NCBI RefSeq assembly: GCF_029626265.1 | Contig: NZ_JARUBN010000001.1 | Coordinates: forward strand, 7,567,001 to 7,631,000 | DNA length: 64,000 bases | Reading direction: 5' to 3' | Source of the DNA: Micromonospora sp. WMMD1102 | GTDB lineage: Bacteria > Actinomycetota > Actinomycetes > Mycobacteriales > Micromonosporaceae | Shown: positions 9,060 to 19,708 of the stretch, in pieces | How the letters are laid out: each line of letters opens with the position of its first letter | Position numbering within the stretch: position 1 is the stretch's first letter | The notes under the pieces: model-generated | What the model was told of the DNA's origin: nothing | Seen by the model: the letters and a program-made list of their open reading frames with translations, nothing else | Databases searched by the model: none | Position numbers and translations under genes: made by a program

Positions 9060-9561
9060 CGCGTCCCGTCCGGCCGCGCATCCTCCGACTCGGTCGCGCG
9101 CCGCCCGGCCGTCGATGGTTTGCGACCCGTTCGAGACCGTGCACGCGCGACTCGTCGTACCCAGGATTTCCACAGCCGGTTGTCCACGTCGGTGGATAAC
9201 CCGAGGCCCGCTCCGAACCGGGAACCCACAACCTGTGGACGGAGGCTGTGGAAACGTGTGTGGACGGTTACCCCGCGTCACGGAGTTGTCCACCGATCCC
9301 GGCGGGCTGTGCACCGCCTGTTGAAGGTTCTGGGGACAGTCCATGTCGATCTTTCTACGGCTGTCCCCACAGTTGGGGAAAAGCCGGTGGGTAAGCCGGT
9401 GGATGACCGGTGGACAAGGGTGGAAAACTCGGCCGGCCGAGCCGGCTGTGGATGGCGAGCCCGGTTTCGACCCCGGTCGTCCACACCCCGTACACCGGTG
9501 GACAACCCGCTGACCAGCGCAGAGACGACTTCTCCACAGTTTGCACAGCACCGATGAAGAC

Positions 9562-9600
9562 GATTGAGTTATCTCTTCTAAGAGAACAAAAACCAATCAT
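9562..9600. other. AT-rich segment of oriC, likely duplex-unwinding element
   Basis: The stretch from about 9562 to 9600 is strikingly AT-rich against a background of roughly 70% GC, with runs such as GAGTTATCTCTTCTAAGAG and ACAAAAACCAATCAT. It abuts the last DnaA box, which is the expected place for strand opening. The assignment is inference from composition and position. Confidence 0.65.
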
Positions 9601-9792
9601 CGGCGTTGGGCATCCTGTGGAGTCTTTGGAAACGTCGTACCCGGGCACCAGGATCTGCCGAAGTGCCGGGGTCGGGCGCACAGCCGATGCGCCCGGGTCC
9701 TAAGGTGCGATGGAGACCCGCACGCTTGGCGGGGCCGGAAGGCGGCCGCCGGCATGAGACAGTTGTCGCTGACGTCGATCCGGAGGCATGGC

Positions 9793-10926
9793 ATGAAGTT
9801 CCGCGTGGAGCGTGACGCGCTCGCCGACGCCGTGGCGTGGACCGCGAAGAGTCTGCCCAACCGTCCCTCGGTGCCGGTGCTGGCCGGCGTGCTGCTCCGG
9901 GTCGGTGAGGGCGGGCTGCACGTGTCGGGCTTCGACTACGAGGTCTCCAGCCAGGTGACCGTTGACGTGCAGAGCGAGGCGGAGGGGGCCGCGCTGGTCT
10001 CCGGCCGGCTGCTGGCCGAGATCACCAAGGCGCTGCCGGCGAAGCCGGTCGACATCGCCGCCGCCGGGGCGCATCTGGAGCTGGTCTGCGGCAGCGCCCG
10101 GTTCACCCTGCCGACCATGCCGGTCGAGGACTATCCGACCCTGCCGGAGATGCCGGGCAGCGCCGGCACCATCGACGCGGCCACCTTCGCCGCCGCGGTC
10201 GGCCAGGTCGCGATCGCCGCCGGCCGGGACGAGACGCTGCCGATGATGACCGGGGTACGCATCGAGCTGAACGGCTCCACGCTGTCCATGCTCGCCACCG
10301 ACCGCTACCGGCTGGCGCTGCGCGAGATCGACTGGCGGCCGGACGACCCGGAGGTCAGCATCAACGCGCTGGTGCCGGCCCGCACCCTGCACGACACCGC
10401 CAAGGCACTCGGCCCGCTCGGCGGCGACGTCACGATGGCGCTGGCCCAGGGCGCCGCCGGCGAGGGCCTGATCGGCTTTGCCGGCGGCACCCGCCGGACC
10501 ACCAGCCGGCTGCTGGACGGCGCCAACTACCCGCCGGTGCGCTCGCTCTTCCCGGCCAGCTCCAACGCCGAGGCCCGGGTCTCGGTCGCCGCGCTGGTCG
10601 AGGTCGTCAAGCGGGTCTCGCTGGTCGGCGGCCGGAGCACGCCGGTGCTGCTGAACTTCAGCTCGGACGGGCTGGTCGTCGAGGCCGGCAGCACCGAGGA
10701 GGCCCGGGCCAGCGAGGCGATGGACGCCACCTTCACCGGCGAGCCGCTGACCATCGGCTTCAACCCGCAGTACCTGATCGACGGACTCCAGAACCTCGGC
10801 TCGGCCCTGGCGGTCTTCTCCTTCGTCGACGCCTTCAAGCCAGCGGTGATCTCGCCCTCCGGCGAGGACGGGGAGAGCATCCCCGGCTACCGTTATCTGA
10901 TCATGCCGATCCGCGTGACCCGCTGA
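9793..10926 (+). CDS. dnaN: DNA polymerase III sliding clamp (beta subunit)
   Basis: A 377-residue processivity clamp that encircles DNA as a dimer. It begins MKFRVERDALADAVAWTAKS and ends with the C-terminal GYRYLIMPIRVTR, which contributes to the hydrophobic cleft that holds clamp-binding motifs. The three clamp repeats cover the whole length. ATG 9793 has CGGAGG 6 nt upstream; an upstream in-frame ATG at 9754 is rejected because it lacks this context. It opens the dnaN-gnd-recF-dciA transcription unit. Confidence 0.97.
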   Translation: MKFRVERDALADAVAWTAKSLPNRPSVPVLAGVLLRVGEGGLHVSGFDYEVSSQVTVDVQSEAEGAALVSGRLLAEITKALPAKPVDIAAAGAHLELVCGSARFTLPTMPVEDYPTLPEMPGSAGTIDAATFAAAVGQVAIAAGRDETLPMMTGVRIELNGSTLSMLATDRYRLALREIDWRPDDPEVSINALVPARTLHDTAKALGPLGGDVTMALAQGAAGEGLIGFAGGTRRTTSRLLDGANYPPVRSLFPASSNAEARVSVAALVEVVKRVSLVGGRSTPVLLNFSSDGLVVEAGSTEEARASEAMDATFTGEPLTIGFNPQYLIDGLQNLGSALAVFSFVDAFKPAVISPSGEDGESIPGYRYLIMPIRVTR

Positions 10927-10954
10927 TCGCACCGGTTCTGGAAGGAAAGTCTTC

Positions 10955-11827
10955 ATGCAACTCGGCCTGGTGGGGCTCGGCCGAATGGGCGGCAACATGC
11001 GCGAGCGACTGCGCGCCGCCGGGCACGAGGTGATCGGCTACGACCAGAATCCGGCTCTCTCCGACGTCGCCAGCCTGGCCGAACTGGCCGAGCGGCTGGC
11101 CGCGCCCCGGGCGGTCTGGGTGATGGTGCCGGTGCAGTACACCGAGCCGACCGTCGACGGGCTGATCGAGGTGCTTTCCGCCGGCGACATCGTCATCGAC
11201 GGCGGCAACTCCCGGTTCGTCGACGACCTGCCCCGGGCGGAGAAGCTCGACCGGCACGGCATCGGCTACGTCGACGTCGGCGTCTCCGGCGGCGTCTGGG
11301 GTCGGGAGAACGGCTACGGCCTGATGGTCGGCGGCGACGAGCAGCACGTCGGGCGGCTGATGCCGATCTTCGAGGCGCTCAAGCCGGCCGGCGAGTTCGG
11401 GTTCGTGCACGCCGGGCCGGTCGGCGCCGGGCACTACGCCAAGATGGTGCACAACGGCATCGAGTACGGCCTGATGCACGCCTACGCCGAGGGCTACGAG
11501 CTGCTCTCCGCCTCCGAGCTGGTGACGAACGTGCCGGGCGTGGTCAAGTCCTGGCGGGACGGCACCGTCGTCCGGTCCTGGCTGCTCGACCTGCTCGACC
11601 GTGCCCTCGACGAGGACCCGGAGCTGACCCAGCTCAGCGACTACACCGAGGACACCGGCGAGGGCCGCTGGACGGTCGACGAGGCGGTCCGGCTCGCCGT
11701 GCCGCTGAACGTCATCACCGCCTCGCTCTTCGCCCGCTTCTCCTCCCGGCAGGACGACTCGCCCGCGCTGAAGGCCGTCTCCGCGCTGCGCCAGCAGTTC
11801 GGCGGGCACACCGTCCGCAAGCACTGA
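10955..11827 (+). CDS. gnd: 6-phosphogluconate dehydrogenase, decarboxylating (short form)
   Basis: A 290-residue NAD(P)-dependent oxidative pentose-phosphate enzyme converting 6-phosphogluconate to ribulose 5-phosphate and CO2. It starts with the Rossmann motif LGLVGLGRMGGNM, followed by IDGGNSRF, the substrate-binding GVSGGVWGRENG and the catalytic Lys region GHYAKMVHNGIEYG. It is the short GndA-type (about 290-300 residues) rather than the 470-residue form. The start is preceded by GGAAGGAAAG. It lies between dnaN and recF, 3 bp before recF, an arrangement kept in many actinomycetes. Confidence 0.95.
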   Translation: MQLGLVGLGRMGGNMRERLRAAGHEVIGYDQNPALSDVASLAELAERLAAPRAVWVMVPVQYTEPTVDGLIEVLSAGDIVIDGGNSRFVDDLPRAEKLDRHGIGYVDVGVSGGVWGRENGYGLMVGGDEQHVGRLMPIFEALKPAGEFGFVHAGPVGAGHYAKMVHNGIEYGLMHAYAEGYELLSASELVTNVPGVVKSWRDGTVVRSWLLDLLDRALDEDPELTQLSDYTEDTGEGRWTVDEAVRLAVPLNVITASLFARFSSRQDDSPALKAVSALRQQFGGHTVRKH

Positions 11828-11830
11828 CCG

Positions 11831-13003
11831 GTGTACGTCCGCCGGCTCGAACTGGTCGACTTCCGCTCGTACGAGCGGGTCGGGGTGGACCTGGAGCCGG
11901 GTGGGAACGTCCTCGTCGGCCCGAACGGGGTGGGCAAGACCAACCTCGCCGAGGCGCTCGGCTACGTGGCGACCCTGGCCAGTCACCGGGTCGCCACCGA
12001 CGCCCCGCTGGTCCGGGCCGGTGCCGCCACGGCGGTGCTGCGCTGCGCGATCGTGCACGAGGGCCGGGAGCTGCTGGTCGAGCTGGAGATCGCCCCGGGC
12101 CGGGCCAACCGGGCCCGGCTGAACCGGTCCCCGGCCCGCCGGGCCCGGGACGTCCTCGGCGCGCTGCGGCTGGTGCTCTTCGCCCCCGAGGACCTGGAAC
12201 TGGTCCGGGGTGACCCGTCCGAGCGGCGGCGCTACCTCGACGACCTGCTGGTACTCCGGATGCCCCGGTACGCCGCCGTCCGCGGTGACTACGAGCGGGT
12301 GGTGAAGCAGCGCAACGCGTTGCTGCGTACCTCCTATCTGGCCCGGAAGACCGGCGGCGGGCGGGGACGGGCCGGACGCACCGACGACGAGTGGCCGGCC
12401 GAGGGTGGCGGCGACCTGTCGACGCTGGCGGTCTGGGACACCCACCTGGCCCGGCACGGGGCGGAGTTGCTGGCCGGCCGGCTGGAACTCGTCGCCGCGC
12501 TCGGCCCGCACGTGACGAAGGCGTACGACGCGGTGGCCGCCGGCCGGGGTGCGGCGTCGATGGCGTACCGGCCGTCGGTGGAGTTGCCGGAGACGCCGGA
12601 CCGGTCGGCTCTGGAGGCGGCCCTGTCGAACGCGCTCGCCGAATCGCGGCCGGCCGAGATCGACCGTGGGACGACCCTGGTCGGGCCGCACCGCGACGAG
12701 TTGACCCTCACCCTCGGCACCCTGCCCGCCCGGGGGTACGCGAGCCACGGCGAGTCCTGGTCGTACGCGCTCGCGCTCCGGCTGGCCGCCTACGACCTGC
12801 TCCGCGCCGAGGGCGTCGAGCCGGTGCTGGTGCTCGACGACGTCTTCGCCGAACTGGACAGCGGCCGCCGGGAGCGGCTCGCCGAGCTGGTCGCCGGGGC
12901 CAGTCAACTCCTCGTCACCTGTGCGGTCGCCGACGACGTACCGCAGGCGCTGCGGGGGGCCCGCTTCGAGGTCTCCGACGGGCAGGTACGCCGTGCCGAC
13001 TGA
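11831..13003 (+). CDS. recF: DNA replication and repair protein RecF
   Basis: A 390-residue SMC-like ATPase that helps RecOR load RecA at gaps. Walker A is [15 protein letters not shown], the ABC-type signature region is near [17 protein letters not shown], and Walker B is [20 protein letters not shown]. The N-terminal [16 protein letters not shown] is typical. A Gly/Arg-rich loop near residue 180 is an insertion. It starts at GTG 11831, 3 bp after gnd, and overlaps the following dciA by 11 bp. Confidence 0.95.
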   Translation: MYVRRLELVDFRSYERVGVDLEPGGNVLVGPNGVGKTNLAEALGYVATLASHRVATDAPLVRAGAATAVLRCAIVHEGRELLVELEIAPGRANRARLNRSPARRARDVLGALRLVLFAPEDLELVRGDPSERRRYLDDLLVLRMPRYAAVRGDYERVVKQRNALLRTSYLARKTGGGRGRAGRTDDEWPAEGGGDLSTLAVWDTHLARHGAELLAGRLELVAALGPHVTKAYDAVAAGRGAASMAYRPSVELPETPDRSALEAALSNALAESRPAEIDRGTTLVGPHRDELTLTLGTLPARGYASHGESWSYALALRLAAYDLLRAEGVEPVLVLDDVFAELDSGRRERLAELVAGASQLLVTCAVADDVPQALRGARFEVSDGQVRRAD

Positions 13004-13769
13004 TCCGGAGTCCCCCGGTCCGACCGGCAGTCCGACTGCCGCCGCCCGGTCCCGCCGCCCGTCCGCCGGCCCGCCCGGCGCGGAAAAGGACACGCCCCGA
13101 CCGGAAAAGACCGCCGACGCGGCCAGCCCGGCGGAGGCGTCGGGGGCGGCCCGGTCCGGCTCCGGTGCGGCGGGCGCGGAGACGGGGTCGGCGCCGGCAG
13201 CTGGTGACGGCGAGCTGTCCGGTCCGGAGCTGGCCCGGGCGGTACTCGATGCCGCGCTCGCCAAACGGAAGGGACCGGCGCCGCGTCGGCGTACCACCGG
13301 CGGAGCGGAGCTGGACGCGGAGTCGGCGGACGGCGGCGGTGCCGGAGCGAATGTCGGACGGGCCGGCGGGCAGCGGCGCCGCCCACGCGGCTACTCCGGT
13401 CCCGGTCCCGACCCGCGTGATCCACAACTGTTCGGTACGGTGCTGGCCCGGCTGGTGAAGGCCCGGGGTTGGCAGCAGCCGGCCGCCGAGGCGACCGTCT
13501 TCGGGGCCTGGGAGCGGGTGGTCGGGCCGGACGTGGCCGAGCACAGCCGTCCGGTGAAGCTGGAGAACGGCGAGCTGACCGTCGAGGCGGAGTCGACGGC
13601 CTGGGCGACACAGTTGCGACTGCTGGCCGCCTCGCTGCTGCGCCGGATCGCCGCCGAGGTCGGGCACGGCGTGGTCCGTCGACTGCACGTGCACGGCCCG
13701 ACCGCGCCGTCCTGGTCCCGAGGCCCGCGACGGGTGCGCGGACGTGGCCCCCGGGACACGTACGGCTGA
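12993..13769 (+). CDS. DciA-like DUF721 protein
   Basis: A 258-residue protein with a C-terminal DUF721/DciA domain (from [20 protein letters not shown] to the end), a KH-like fold that in other bacteria helps load the replicative helicase DnaB. The first 140 residues are Pro/Ala/Gly/Arg-rich and probably disordered. GTG 12993 ([14 protein letters not shown]) overlaps the end of recF, implying coupling; upstream in-frame starts lie inside recF. A helicase-loading role follows from the family and the recF-gyrB location and is not shown by the sequence itself. Confidence 0.85.
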   Translation: MPTDPESPGPTGSPTAAARSRRPSAGPPGAEKDTPRPEKTADAASPAEASGAARSGSGAAGAETGSAPAAGDGELSGPELARAVLDAALAKRKGPAPRRRTTGGAELDAESADGGGAGANVGRAGGQRRRPRGYSGPGPDPRDPQLFGTVLARLVKARGWQQPAAEATVFGAWERVVGPDVAEHSRPVKLENGELTVEAESTAWATQLRLLAASLLRRIAAEVGHGVVRRLHVHGPTAPSWSRGPRRVRGRGPRDTYG

Positions 13770-13782
13770 CCCGATCCGACCC

Positions 13783-13840
13783 GGCCTGGGCCGGTCTGGC
13801 CGGCCCATTTTGGCCTGGCCTGGGCCGGTCTGGCCGACCC
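13783..13840. repeat. Two 24-nt direct repeats (34-nt period) after dciA
   Basis: The 24-mer at 13783-13806 recurs at 13817-13840 with one mismatch, in the short GC-rich gap between dciA and the convergent small gene. No ORF fits here. It may arise from slippage and could form structured RNA at the convergent gene ends. Confidence 0.8.
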
Positions 13841-13919
13841 AACCCAACCTGGCCCGGGCCTTCGCGGTCCGACACCGGCCGGCGGGATCGGCACCGACCC
13901 GGCTCGACCCGGCCCGGGG

Positions 13920-14474
13920 TCAGGAGTCGGCGTAGACGGCGAAGCCGCGTTCGGCGCACCGGCGGTAGAAGCCGGCCAGCACCGCCAGCTCCGAGCGGGG
14001 GTAGCTCCACTGCGGCGGCGCGCCGGACTCGTCGCGCAGCGCGTCGAGCCGGCTGTCCAGCCAGCGCAACTGCTGCTCGGCCAGGCGCCCGTCGGCCAGC
14101 GCGGCCCGGAGTACGGCGCCGACCGTGTCGAAGGTCACCGTGTCGCCGTACGCGCGGTGCCCGTCCACGAATCGTTCCAGCCCGCCGGCGATCCAGGCGC
14201 AGCCGTCCGGGTCGATCACCGGGTCCTCGTCCTCGGCCGCCGCCTCGGTTGCGTAGAGCACACCGTCGAGTCCCAGCAGCAGGTCGACCAGTTCGGTGTA
14301 GGCGGTGGCCCGGACCGAGCCGTTCTTGGCGATGTATCCGGCGAGGGCCGCGGTCGGTGCGGCCACCTCGGGCGCGTCGGCCAGGTCGCCGAAGTCGACG
14401 AACTCGGCCGGCGCGACCGGATCGTAGAAGCGGCCGGTCCGCGGCCAGCGCACCGCGACGTTGTCCAGCCCCAT
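13920..14474 (-). CDS. Conserved actinobacterial protein of unknown function
   Basis: A 184-residue soluble, acidic protein ([20 protein letters not shown]...) rich in short hydrophobic helices, without signal peptide, membrane segment or recognisable catalytic motif. It is convergent with dciA and divergent from gyrB. The codon pattern matches its neighbours (strong GC3), so it is likely a real gene. I do not recognise the family and assign no function. Its start (ATG 14474) is followed directly by the conserved-looking MGLDNV. Confidence 0.75.
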   Translation of the reverse strand: MGLDNVAVRWPRTGRFYDPVAPAEFVDFGDLADAPEVAAPTAALAGYIAKNGSVRATAYTELVDLLLGLDGVLYATEAAAEDEDPVIDPDGCAWIAGGLERFVDGHRAYGDTVTFDTVGAVLRAALADGRLAEQQLRWLDSRLDALRDESGAPPQWSYPRSELAVLAGFYRRCAERGFAVYADS

Positions 14475-15056
14475 CGGGCGTCACCTTCCCATGCCTGGCG
14501 AAACCGGTCGGTGGGACCGCCCGGTGCGCTTACCGGGCATCCTGGCCATGGAGCTTACTTGCGGCGTCGCCAAGTTACGGCACCGCTCACCCTCCGCGCG
14601 ACCCCCGGCCGTGCCGAGCGGATCCGGCGTCCGCGCTTGCCCCGGCTGGGCGGGCAGGACCGACCTGGGAGGTCTCGGCCGGCGAGGGTACGACGGTGCC
14701 GGAAACCGCCCCCGATTCGATCTCAGGCGTGTGGGGGGAGTCGCGGGCGAGGGGGTGAAGCCGTCTACGGAGGTCTCAGGGCGCCGCGCAGGGGTGCCGC
14801 ATACCCAAGATGTCATCTGGGCACAGTAGGATTGACGGCGAGACGACGACACGGTGTGGCGTGGGGACCGGGCTGGCCGGTCGGGCGCCGCGTCGGGTCC
14901 GAGCCGATCGCGATCCGTGGGCAGCCGCGGCGACTGGCGCGTTCCGACCGTACCCGGAATTCCTCGTGGTGCCGGTCCGCGCGCCGAGTCGCGGGCCGCC
15001 CACCGAACCCGCGCTCTCGCGCCGCCCGGCGCGGGCCGCGCGAGAAAGTGGCCAAG
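14475..15056. promoter_or_regulatory. gyrB upstream region, no gene seen
   Basis: About 580 bp between the divergent small gene and gyrB. It is long for an intergenic region here and should carry the gyrB promoter and leader. A weak -10-like TAGGAT lies at 14827-14832, with no good -35 partner. I found no DnaA box and no convincing ORF. Confidence 0.45.
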
Positions 15057-17006
15057 GTGGCAGCGCAGCAGAAGCAGGAGTACGGCGCCGAGTCGATCAC
15101 CGTTCTGGAGGGCCTGGAGGCCGTTCGCAAGCGGCCCGGTATGTACATCGGTTCGACTGGAGAGCGGGGTCTGCACCACCTGGTCTGGGAGGTCGTGGAC
15201 AACGCGGTGGACGAGGCGCTCGCCGGCTACTGCGACACCATCGAGGTGGTGCTGCTCGCCGACGGCGGCGTCCGGGTCACCGACAACGGCCGGGGCTTCC
15301 CGGTCGACCTGCACCCGAAGCTGAAGAAGCCGGGCGTCGAGGTGGCGCTGACCGTGCTGCACGCCGGCGGCAAGTTCGACGGCAAGGCCTACGCGGTCTC
15401 CGGCGGCCTGCACGGTGTCGGCGTCTCGGTGGTGAACGCACTCTCCACCCGGATGTTCGTGGAGATCCACAAGGACGGGTACGTCTGGCGGCAGAGCTAC
15501 GCCAACTCCAAGCCCACCCCGCTGGAGAAGGGCGAGACCACCAACACCACCGGTTCGTCGGTCTCGTTCTGGCCGGACCCGTCGGTCTTCGAGACCGTCG
15601 ACTTCGCCTTCGAGACCATCTACCGCCGCATCCAGGAGTACGCCTTCCTCAACCGTGGCCTGACCATCCAGCTCCGCGACGAGCGGGTGCAGGAGGAGGA
15701 CGGCAAGCCGCGCGAGGTGACCTTCTGCTACAAGGGCGGCATCTCCGACTTCGTCCGGCACCTCAACGCCTCCAAGAACCCGATCCACAAGACCGTGGTC
15801 GAGTTCGGGGCCGAGGAGGAGACCGAGGGCATGTCGGTCGAGATCGCGATGCAGTGGAACGAGTCGTACGGCGAGTCGGTCTACACCTTCGCGAACACCA
15901 TCAACACGCACGAGGGCGGCACCCACGAGGAGGGCTTCCGGGCCGCGCTGACCAGCGTCGTCAACCGGTACGGCACGGACAAGAAGCTGCTCAAGAGCGA
16001 CGAGAAGCTCTCCGGCGAGGACATCCGGGAAGGGCTCGCGGCGATCATCTCGGTCAAGCTGACCAACCCGCAGTTCGAGGGGCAGACCAAGACCAAGCTC
16101 GGCAACACCCCGGTGAAGAGCTTCGTACAGCGGGTCTGCAACGAGTGGCTTGTCGACTGGTTCGACCGCAACCCGGCCGAGGCCAAGCTGATCATCACCA
16201 AGGCGACCCAGGCGGCGCGGGCCCGGATCGCCGCGCAGCAGGCCCGGAAGCTGGCCCGGCGCAAGTCGCTGCTGGAGTCCGGCTCGATGCCGGGCAAGCT
16301 GGCCGACTGCCAGTCCACCGACCCGCGCGAGTCCGAGGTGTTCATCGTCGAGGGCGACTCGGCGGGTGGCTCGGCCAAGCAGGGCCGCGATCCGCGTACC
16401 CAGGCGATCCTGCCGATCCGGGGCAAGATCCTGAACGTGGAGAAGGCCCGGATCGACCGGGTGCTGAAGAACAACGAGGTGCAGGCGCTGATCACCGCGC
16501 TGGGCACCGGCATCCACGACGACTTCGACATCGAGAAGCTGCGGTACCACAAGATCGTGCTGATGGCCGACGCCGACGTCGACGGCCAGCACATCCAGAC
16601 GCTGCTGCTCACCCTGCTGTTCCGGTTCATGCGGCCGCTCGTCGAGCTGGGGCACGTCTACCTGGCCGCACCGCCGCTCTACAAGATCAAGTGGAACCGC
16701 AAGGGCGACGACGCCCAGTACGCCTACTCCGACCGGGAGCGGGACGGGCTGATCGCGCTGCGGCAGCAGAAGAAGCCGAACGCCAAGCCGGACGACATCC
16801 AGCGGTTCAAGGGTCTGGGCGAGATGAACTACCCGGAGCTGTGGGAGACCACGATGAACCCGGCGACCCGGACGCTGCGCCAGGTCACCCTGGACGACGC
16901 CGCGACGGCCGACGAGCTGTTCAGCGTGTTGATGGGCGAGGACGTGGAGGCGCGTCGCTCGTTCATCCAGCGCAACGCCAAGGACGTCCGCTTCCTCGAC
17001 ATCTAG
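15057..17006 (+). CDS. gyrB: DNA gyrase subunit B
   Basis: A 649-residue ATPase subunit of gyrase (GHKL ATPase, transducer, TOPRIM). The N-terminus carries [20 protein letters not shown], the ATP site [14 protein letters not shown] and [25 protein letters not shown] is marked by [15 protein letters not shown] and the acidic [11 protein letters not shown]; the C-terminal signature is [14 protein letters not shown] 15057 is preceded by GAGAAAG at a good distance; GTG 15048 is also possible. It lies 170 bp upstream of gyrA. Confidence 0.97.
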   Translation: MAAQQKQEYGAESITVLEGLEAVRKRPGMYIGSTGERGLHHLVWEVVDNAVDEALAGYCDTIEVVLLADGGVRVTDNGRGFPVDLHPKLKKPGVEVALTVLHAGGKFDGKAYAVSGGLHGVGVSVVNALSTRMFVEIHKDGYVWRQSYANSKPTPLEKGETTNTTGSSVSFWPDPSVFETVDFAFETIYRRIQEYAFLNRGLTIQLRDERVQEEDGKPREVTFCYKGGISDFVRHLNASKNPIHKTVVEFGAEEETEGMSVEIAMQWNESYGESVYTFANTINTHEGGTHEEGFRAALTSVVNRYGTDKKLLKSDEKLSGEDIREGLAAIISVKLTNPQFEGQTKTKLGNTPVKSFVQRVCNEWLVDWFDRNPAEAKLIITKATQAARARIAAQQARKLARRKSLLESGSMPGKLADCQSTDPRESEVFIVEGDSAGGSAKQGRDPRTQAILPIRGKILNVEKARIDRVLKNNEVQALITALGTGIHDDFDIEKLRYHKIVLMADADVDGQHIQTLLLTLLFRFMRPLVELGHVYLAAPPLYKIKWNRKGDDAQYAYSDRERDGLIALRQQKKPNAKPDDIQRFKGLGEMNYPELWETTMNPATRTLRQVTLDDAATADELFSVLMGEDVEARRSFIQRNAKDVRFLDI

Positions 17007-17101
17007 GGCCGGTACGGCGGTCCTCGGCACCGACCGACGGGTCGGCCGGACGACAGCACCGAGTCGGCCGAACGGTCAACCGGGACCGCCGTTCCACACA
17101 G

Positions 17102-17141
17102 TTATCCACAGCTTCCACGGTTTCCACAGCCGTTATCCACA
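17102..17141. promoter_or_regulatory. Pair of perfect DnaA boxes upstream of gyrA
   Basis: Two exact TTATCCACA nonamers in the same orientation, at 17102-17110 and 17133-17141 (31 bp apart, three helical turns), with two TTCCACxG half-matches between them. They end about 36 bp before the gyrA start and so probably overlap its promoter. DnaA could act there as a transcription factor, or the boxes could titrate DnaA. Confidence 0.8.
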
Positions 17142-17176
17142 GCGGAATGCGGCTTTGAGTCTGATAAGGGTAGACA

Positions 17177-19705
17177 GTGACGGATACTCCCGAGCCCACC
17201 GCCAACGAGCCGGAGCAGGACGCGGCTGCCGCCAGCGCGGTCGCCCAGCACGACCGGATCGAGCCGGTCGGGCTCGAGGTGGAGATGCAGCGCTCCTACC
17301 TCGACTACGCGATGAGCGTGATCGTCGGGCGGGCGCTGCCGGACGTACGGGACGGGTTGAAGCCCGTACACCGGAAGATCCTCTACGCCATGTTCGACTC
17401 CGGCTACCGCCCGGACCGGGGATACGTGAAGTGCTCCCGGGTGGTCGGCGATGTGATGGGTCAGTTCCACCCGCACGGCGACTCGGCGATCTACGACGCG
17501 CTGGTCCGGATGGCCCAGACCTGGTCGCTGCGCTACCCGCTCGTCGACGGCAACGGCAACTTCGGCTCGCCAGGTAACGATCCGGCTGCGGCCATGAGAT
17601 ATACCGAATGCAAGCTTGACCCACTTGCTATGGAGATGCTAAGGGACATCGACGAGGACACCGTCGACTTCCAGGACAACTACGACGGCCGGGCCAAGGA
17701 GCCGACGATCCTACCGTCCCGGATCCCGAACCTGCTGGTGAACGGTTCCGAGGGCATCGCGGTCGGCATGGCGACCAAGATCCCGCCGCACAACCTGCGG
17801 GAGATCGCCGCCGCGGTGCAGTGGTGCCTGGAGCACCCGGAGGACGACGAGGCGACGACACTCGACGCCCTGATCGGGATCGTCAAGGGGCCGGACTTCC
17901 CGACCCACGGCCTGATCGTGGGGACGACGCCGATCCAGGACGCGTACCGGACCGGGCGGGGTTCGATCCGGATGCGCGCGGTGGTGGAGGTCGAGGAGGA
18001 CAAGAAGGGCCGGACGAGCCTGGTCGTCACCGAGCTGCCGTACCAGGTCAACCCCGACAACCTGGCCGAGCGGATCGCCGAGCTGATCAAGGAGGGGAAG
18101 CTCGCCGGGATCGCCGACATCCGGGACGAGTCCTCAGGGCGTACCGGTATGCGGATCGTGCTGGTGCTCAAGCGCGACGCGGTCGCCAAGGTGGTGCTGA
18201 ACAACCTCTACAAGCACACTCAGCTTCAGGAGACCTTCGGCGCCAACATGCTGGCCCTGGTCGACGGGGTGCCGCGCACGCTCAACCTGGCGCAGTTCAT
18301 CCGCTACTACGTCGACCACCAGATCGACGTGATCCGGCGGCGGACGGCCTTCCGGCTGCGTAAGGCCGAGGAGCGGGCACACATCCTGCGCGGTCTGGTC
18401 AAGGCGCTGGACGCGCTGGACGAGGTCATCGCGTTGATCCGGCGGTCGCCGACGGTGGAGGAGGCCCGGCAGGGCCTGATCCAGCTCCTCGACATCGACG
18501 AGGTGCAGGCCACCGCGATCCTGGACATGCAGCTGCGCCGGCTCGCCGCGCTGGAGCGCCAGAAGATCATCGACGAGCTGGCCAAGATCGAGGTGGAGAT
18601 CGCCGACCTCAAGGACATCCTGGCCAAGCCGGAGCGGCAGCGGAAGATCGTCTCCGAGGAGCTCGGCGAGATCGTGGCCAAGTGGGGCGACGAGCGCCGG
18701 ACCAAGATCGTGCCCTTCGAGGGCGAGGTTTCGATGGAGGACCTGATCGCCCGCGAGGACGTCGTGGTCACCATCACCCGCACCGGGTACGCCAAGCGGA
18801 CCAAGGTCGACCTCTACCGCTCGCAGCGCCGGGGCGGCAAGGGGGTCAGTGGTGCCACGCTGCGCCAGGACGATATCGTCAGCAACTTCTTCGTCTGCTC
18901 CACGCATGACTGGATGCTCTTCTTCACCAATAAGGGGAGGGTCTACCGGGCCAAGGCGTACGAGTTGCCGGAGGCCAGTAGGGTGGCCAGAGGCCAGCAC
19001 GTGGCCAATCTGCTCGCCTTCCAGCCGGACGAGCAGATCGCCCAGGTGATCGAGATCCCGGACTACCAGGTCGCGCCGTACCTGGTCCTGGCCACCAGGA
19101 ACGGTCTGGTGAAGAAGACGAGGTTGGAGGAGTTCGATTCCAACCGCTCCGGCGGCATCATCGCGATCAACCTCCGCGACGAGGACGAGCTGGTCGGAGC
19201 GGCGCTCGCGGGCCCGGGGGACGACCTCCTCCTGGTGTCCAAGAAGGCGCAGGCGATCCGGTTCAACGCCACCGACGAGGCGCTCCGCCCGATGGGACGG
19301 GCGACCTCGGGCGTGATCGGGATGCGGTTCACCGACGACGACGTGCTGTTGGCGATGGAGGTGGTCCGCGAGGGCATGGACCTGGATGTCCTCGTGGCGA
19401 CGAACGGGGGCTACGCGAAACGCACCCCGATCGAGGAATACCCCGTGCAGGGTAGGGGAGGTAAAGGGGTGCTGACCGCGAAGATCACAGAGCGCCGCGG
19501 CGGTCTGGTCGGCGCGGTCGTGATCAGCCCGGACGACGAGCTGTTTGCCATCACCAGCAACGGCGGTGTGATCCGGACTCCGGTGAAGCCTGTACGCCGA
19601 ACGCGTGACCGGAACACAATGGGGGTCAAACTGATGGACCTACCAGACGGCGTGACTATTGTGGCGATTGCTCGCAATGCCGACGAGCCTGACGAACAGG
19701 ACTAG
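17177..19705 (+). CDS. gyrA: DNA gyrase subunit A
   Basis: An 842-residue DNA cleavage-reunion subunit. The catalytic Tyr142 lies in [10 protein letters not shown]. The quinolone-determining region reads [17 protein letters not shown], with Ser103 and Asp107 at the positions of E. coli Ser83 and Asp87, i.e. the susceptible-type residues. The C-terminal beta-pinwheel contains the GyrA box RRGGKG ([10 protein letters not shown]) and repeated pinwheel blades. It starts at GTG 17177. The downstream DUF3566 gene starts 3 bp after the stop. Confidence 0.97.
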   Translation: MTDTPEPTANEPEQDAAAASAVAQHDRIEPVGLEVEMQRSYLDYAMSVIVGRALPDVRDGLKPVHRKILYAMFDSGYRPDRGYVKCSRVVGDVMGQFHPHGDSAIYDALVRMAQTWSLRYPLVDGNGNFGSPGNDPAAAMRYTECKLDPLAMEMLRDIDEDTVDFQDNYDGRAKEPTILPSRIPNLLVNGSEGIAVGMATKIPPHNLREIAAAVQWCLEHPEDDEATTLDALIGIVKGPDFPTHGLIVGTTPIQDAYRTGRGSIRMRAVVEVEEDKKGRTSLVVTELPYQVNPDNLAERIAELIKEGKLAGIADIRDESSGRTGMRIVLVLKRDAVAKVVLNNLYKHTQLQETFGANMLALVDGVPRTLNLAQFIRYYVDHQIDVIRRRTAFRLRKAEERAHILRGLVKALDALDEVIALIRRSPTVEEARQGLIQLLDIDEVQATAILDMQLRRLAALERQKIIDELAKIEVEIADLKDILAKPERQRKIVSEELGEIVAKWGDERRTKIVPFEGEVSMEDLIAREDVVVTITRTGYAKRTKVDLYRSQRRGGKGVSGATLRQDDIVSNFFVCSTHDWMLFFTNKGRVYRAKAYELPEASRVARGQHVANLLAFQPDEQIAQVIEIPDYQVAPYLVLATRNGLVKKTRLEEFDSNRSGGIIAINLRDEDELVGAALAGPGDDLLLVSKKAQAIRFNATDEALRPMGRATSGVIGMRFTDDDVLLAMEVVREGMDLDVLVATNGGYAKRTPIEEYPVQGRGGKGVLTAKITERRGGLVGAVVISPDDELFAITSNGGVIRTPVKPVRRTRDRNTMGVKLMDLPDGVTIVAIARNADEPDEQD

Positions 19706-19708
19706 TTG

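Larger units (their letters stand above)
8998..9792. other. oriC: Replication origin oriC (dnaA-dnaN intergenic region)
   Basis: Nearly 800 bp without genes, rich in DnaA boxes in both orientations. One-mismatch or better boxes: 9180-9188 (TTGTCCACG, +), 9191-9199 (TTATCCACC, -), 9286-9294 (TTGTCCACC, +), 9409-9417 (TTGTCCACC, -), 9477-9485 (TCGTCCACA, +), 9497-9505 (TTGTCCACC, -) and 9530-9538 (TTCTCCACA, +). Weaker boxes lie at 9235-9243, 9247-9255, 9259-9267 and 9447-9455. An AT-rich stretch follows the box cluster. The dnaA-dnaN location is the standard actinobacterial origin. Confidence 0.95.

Noticed and set aside
10901..13297. A minus-strand open frame of about 800 codons across gnd and recF
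   Set aside because: Opposes well-recognised genes and has only charged, low-complexity translation.
13770..13919. A small gene between dciA and the convergent conserved gene
   Set aside because: Only repeat-derived Arg/Pro/Gly frames with no start context.
14481..17030. A minus-strand open frame of about 850 codons opposite gyrB
   Set aside because: Shadow of gyrB; the translation has no family-like segments.
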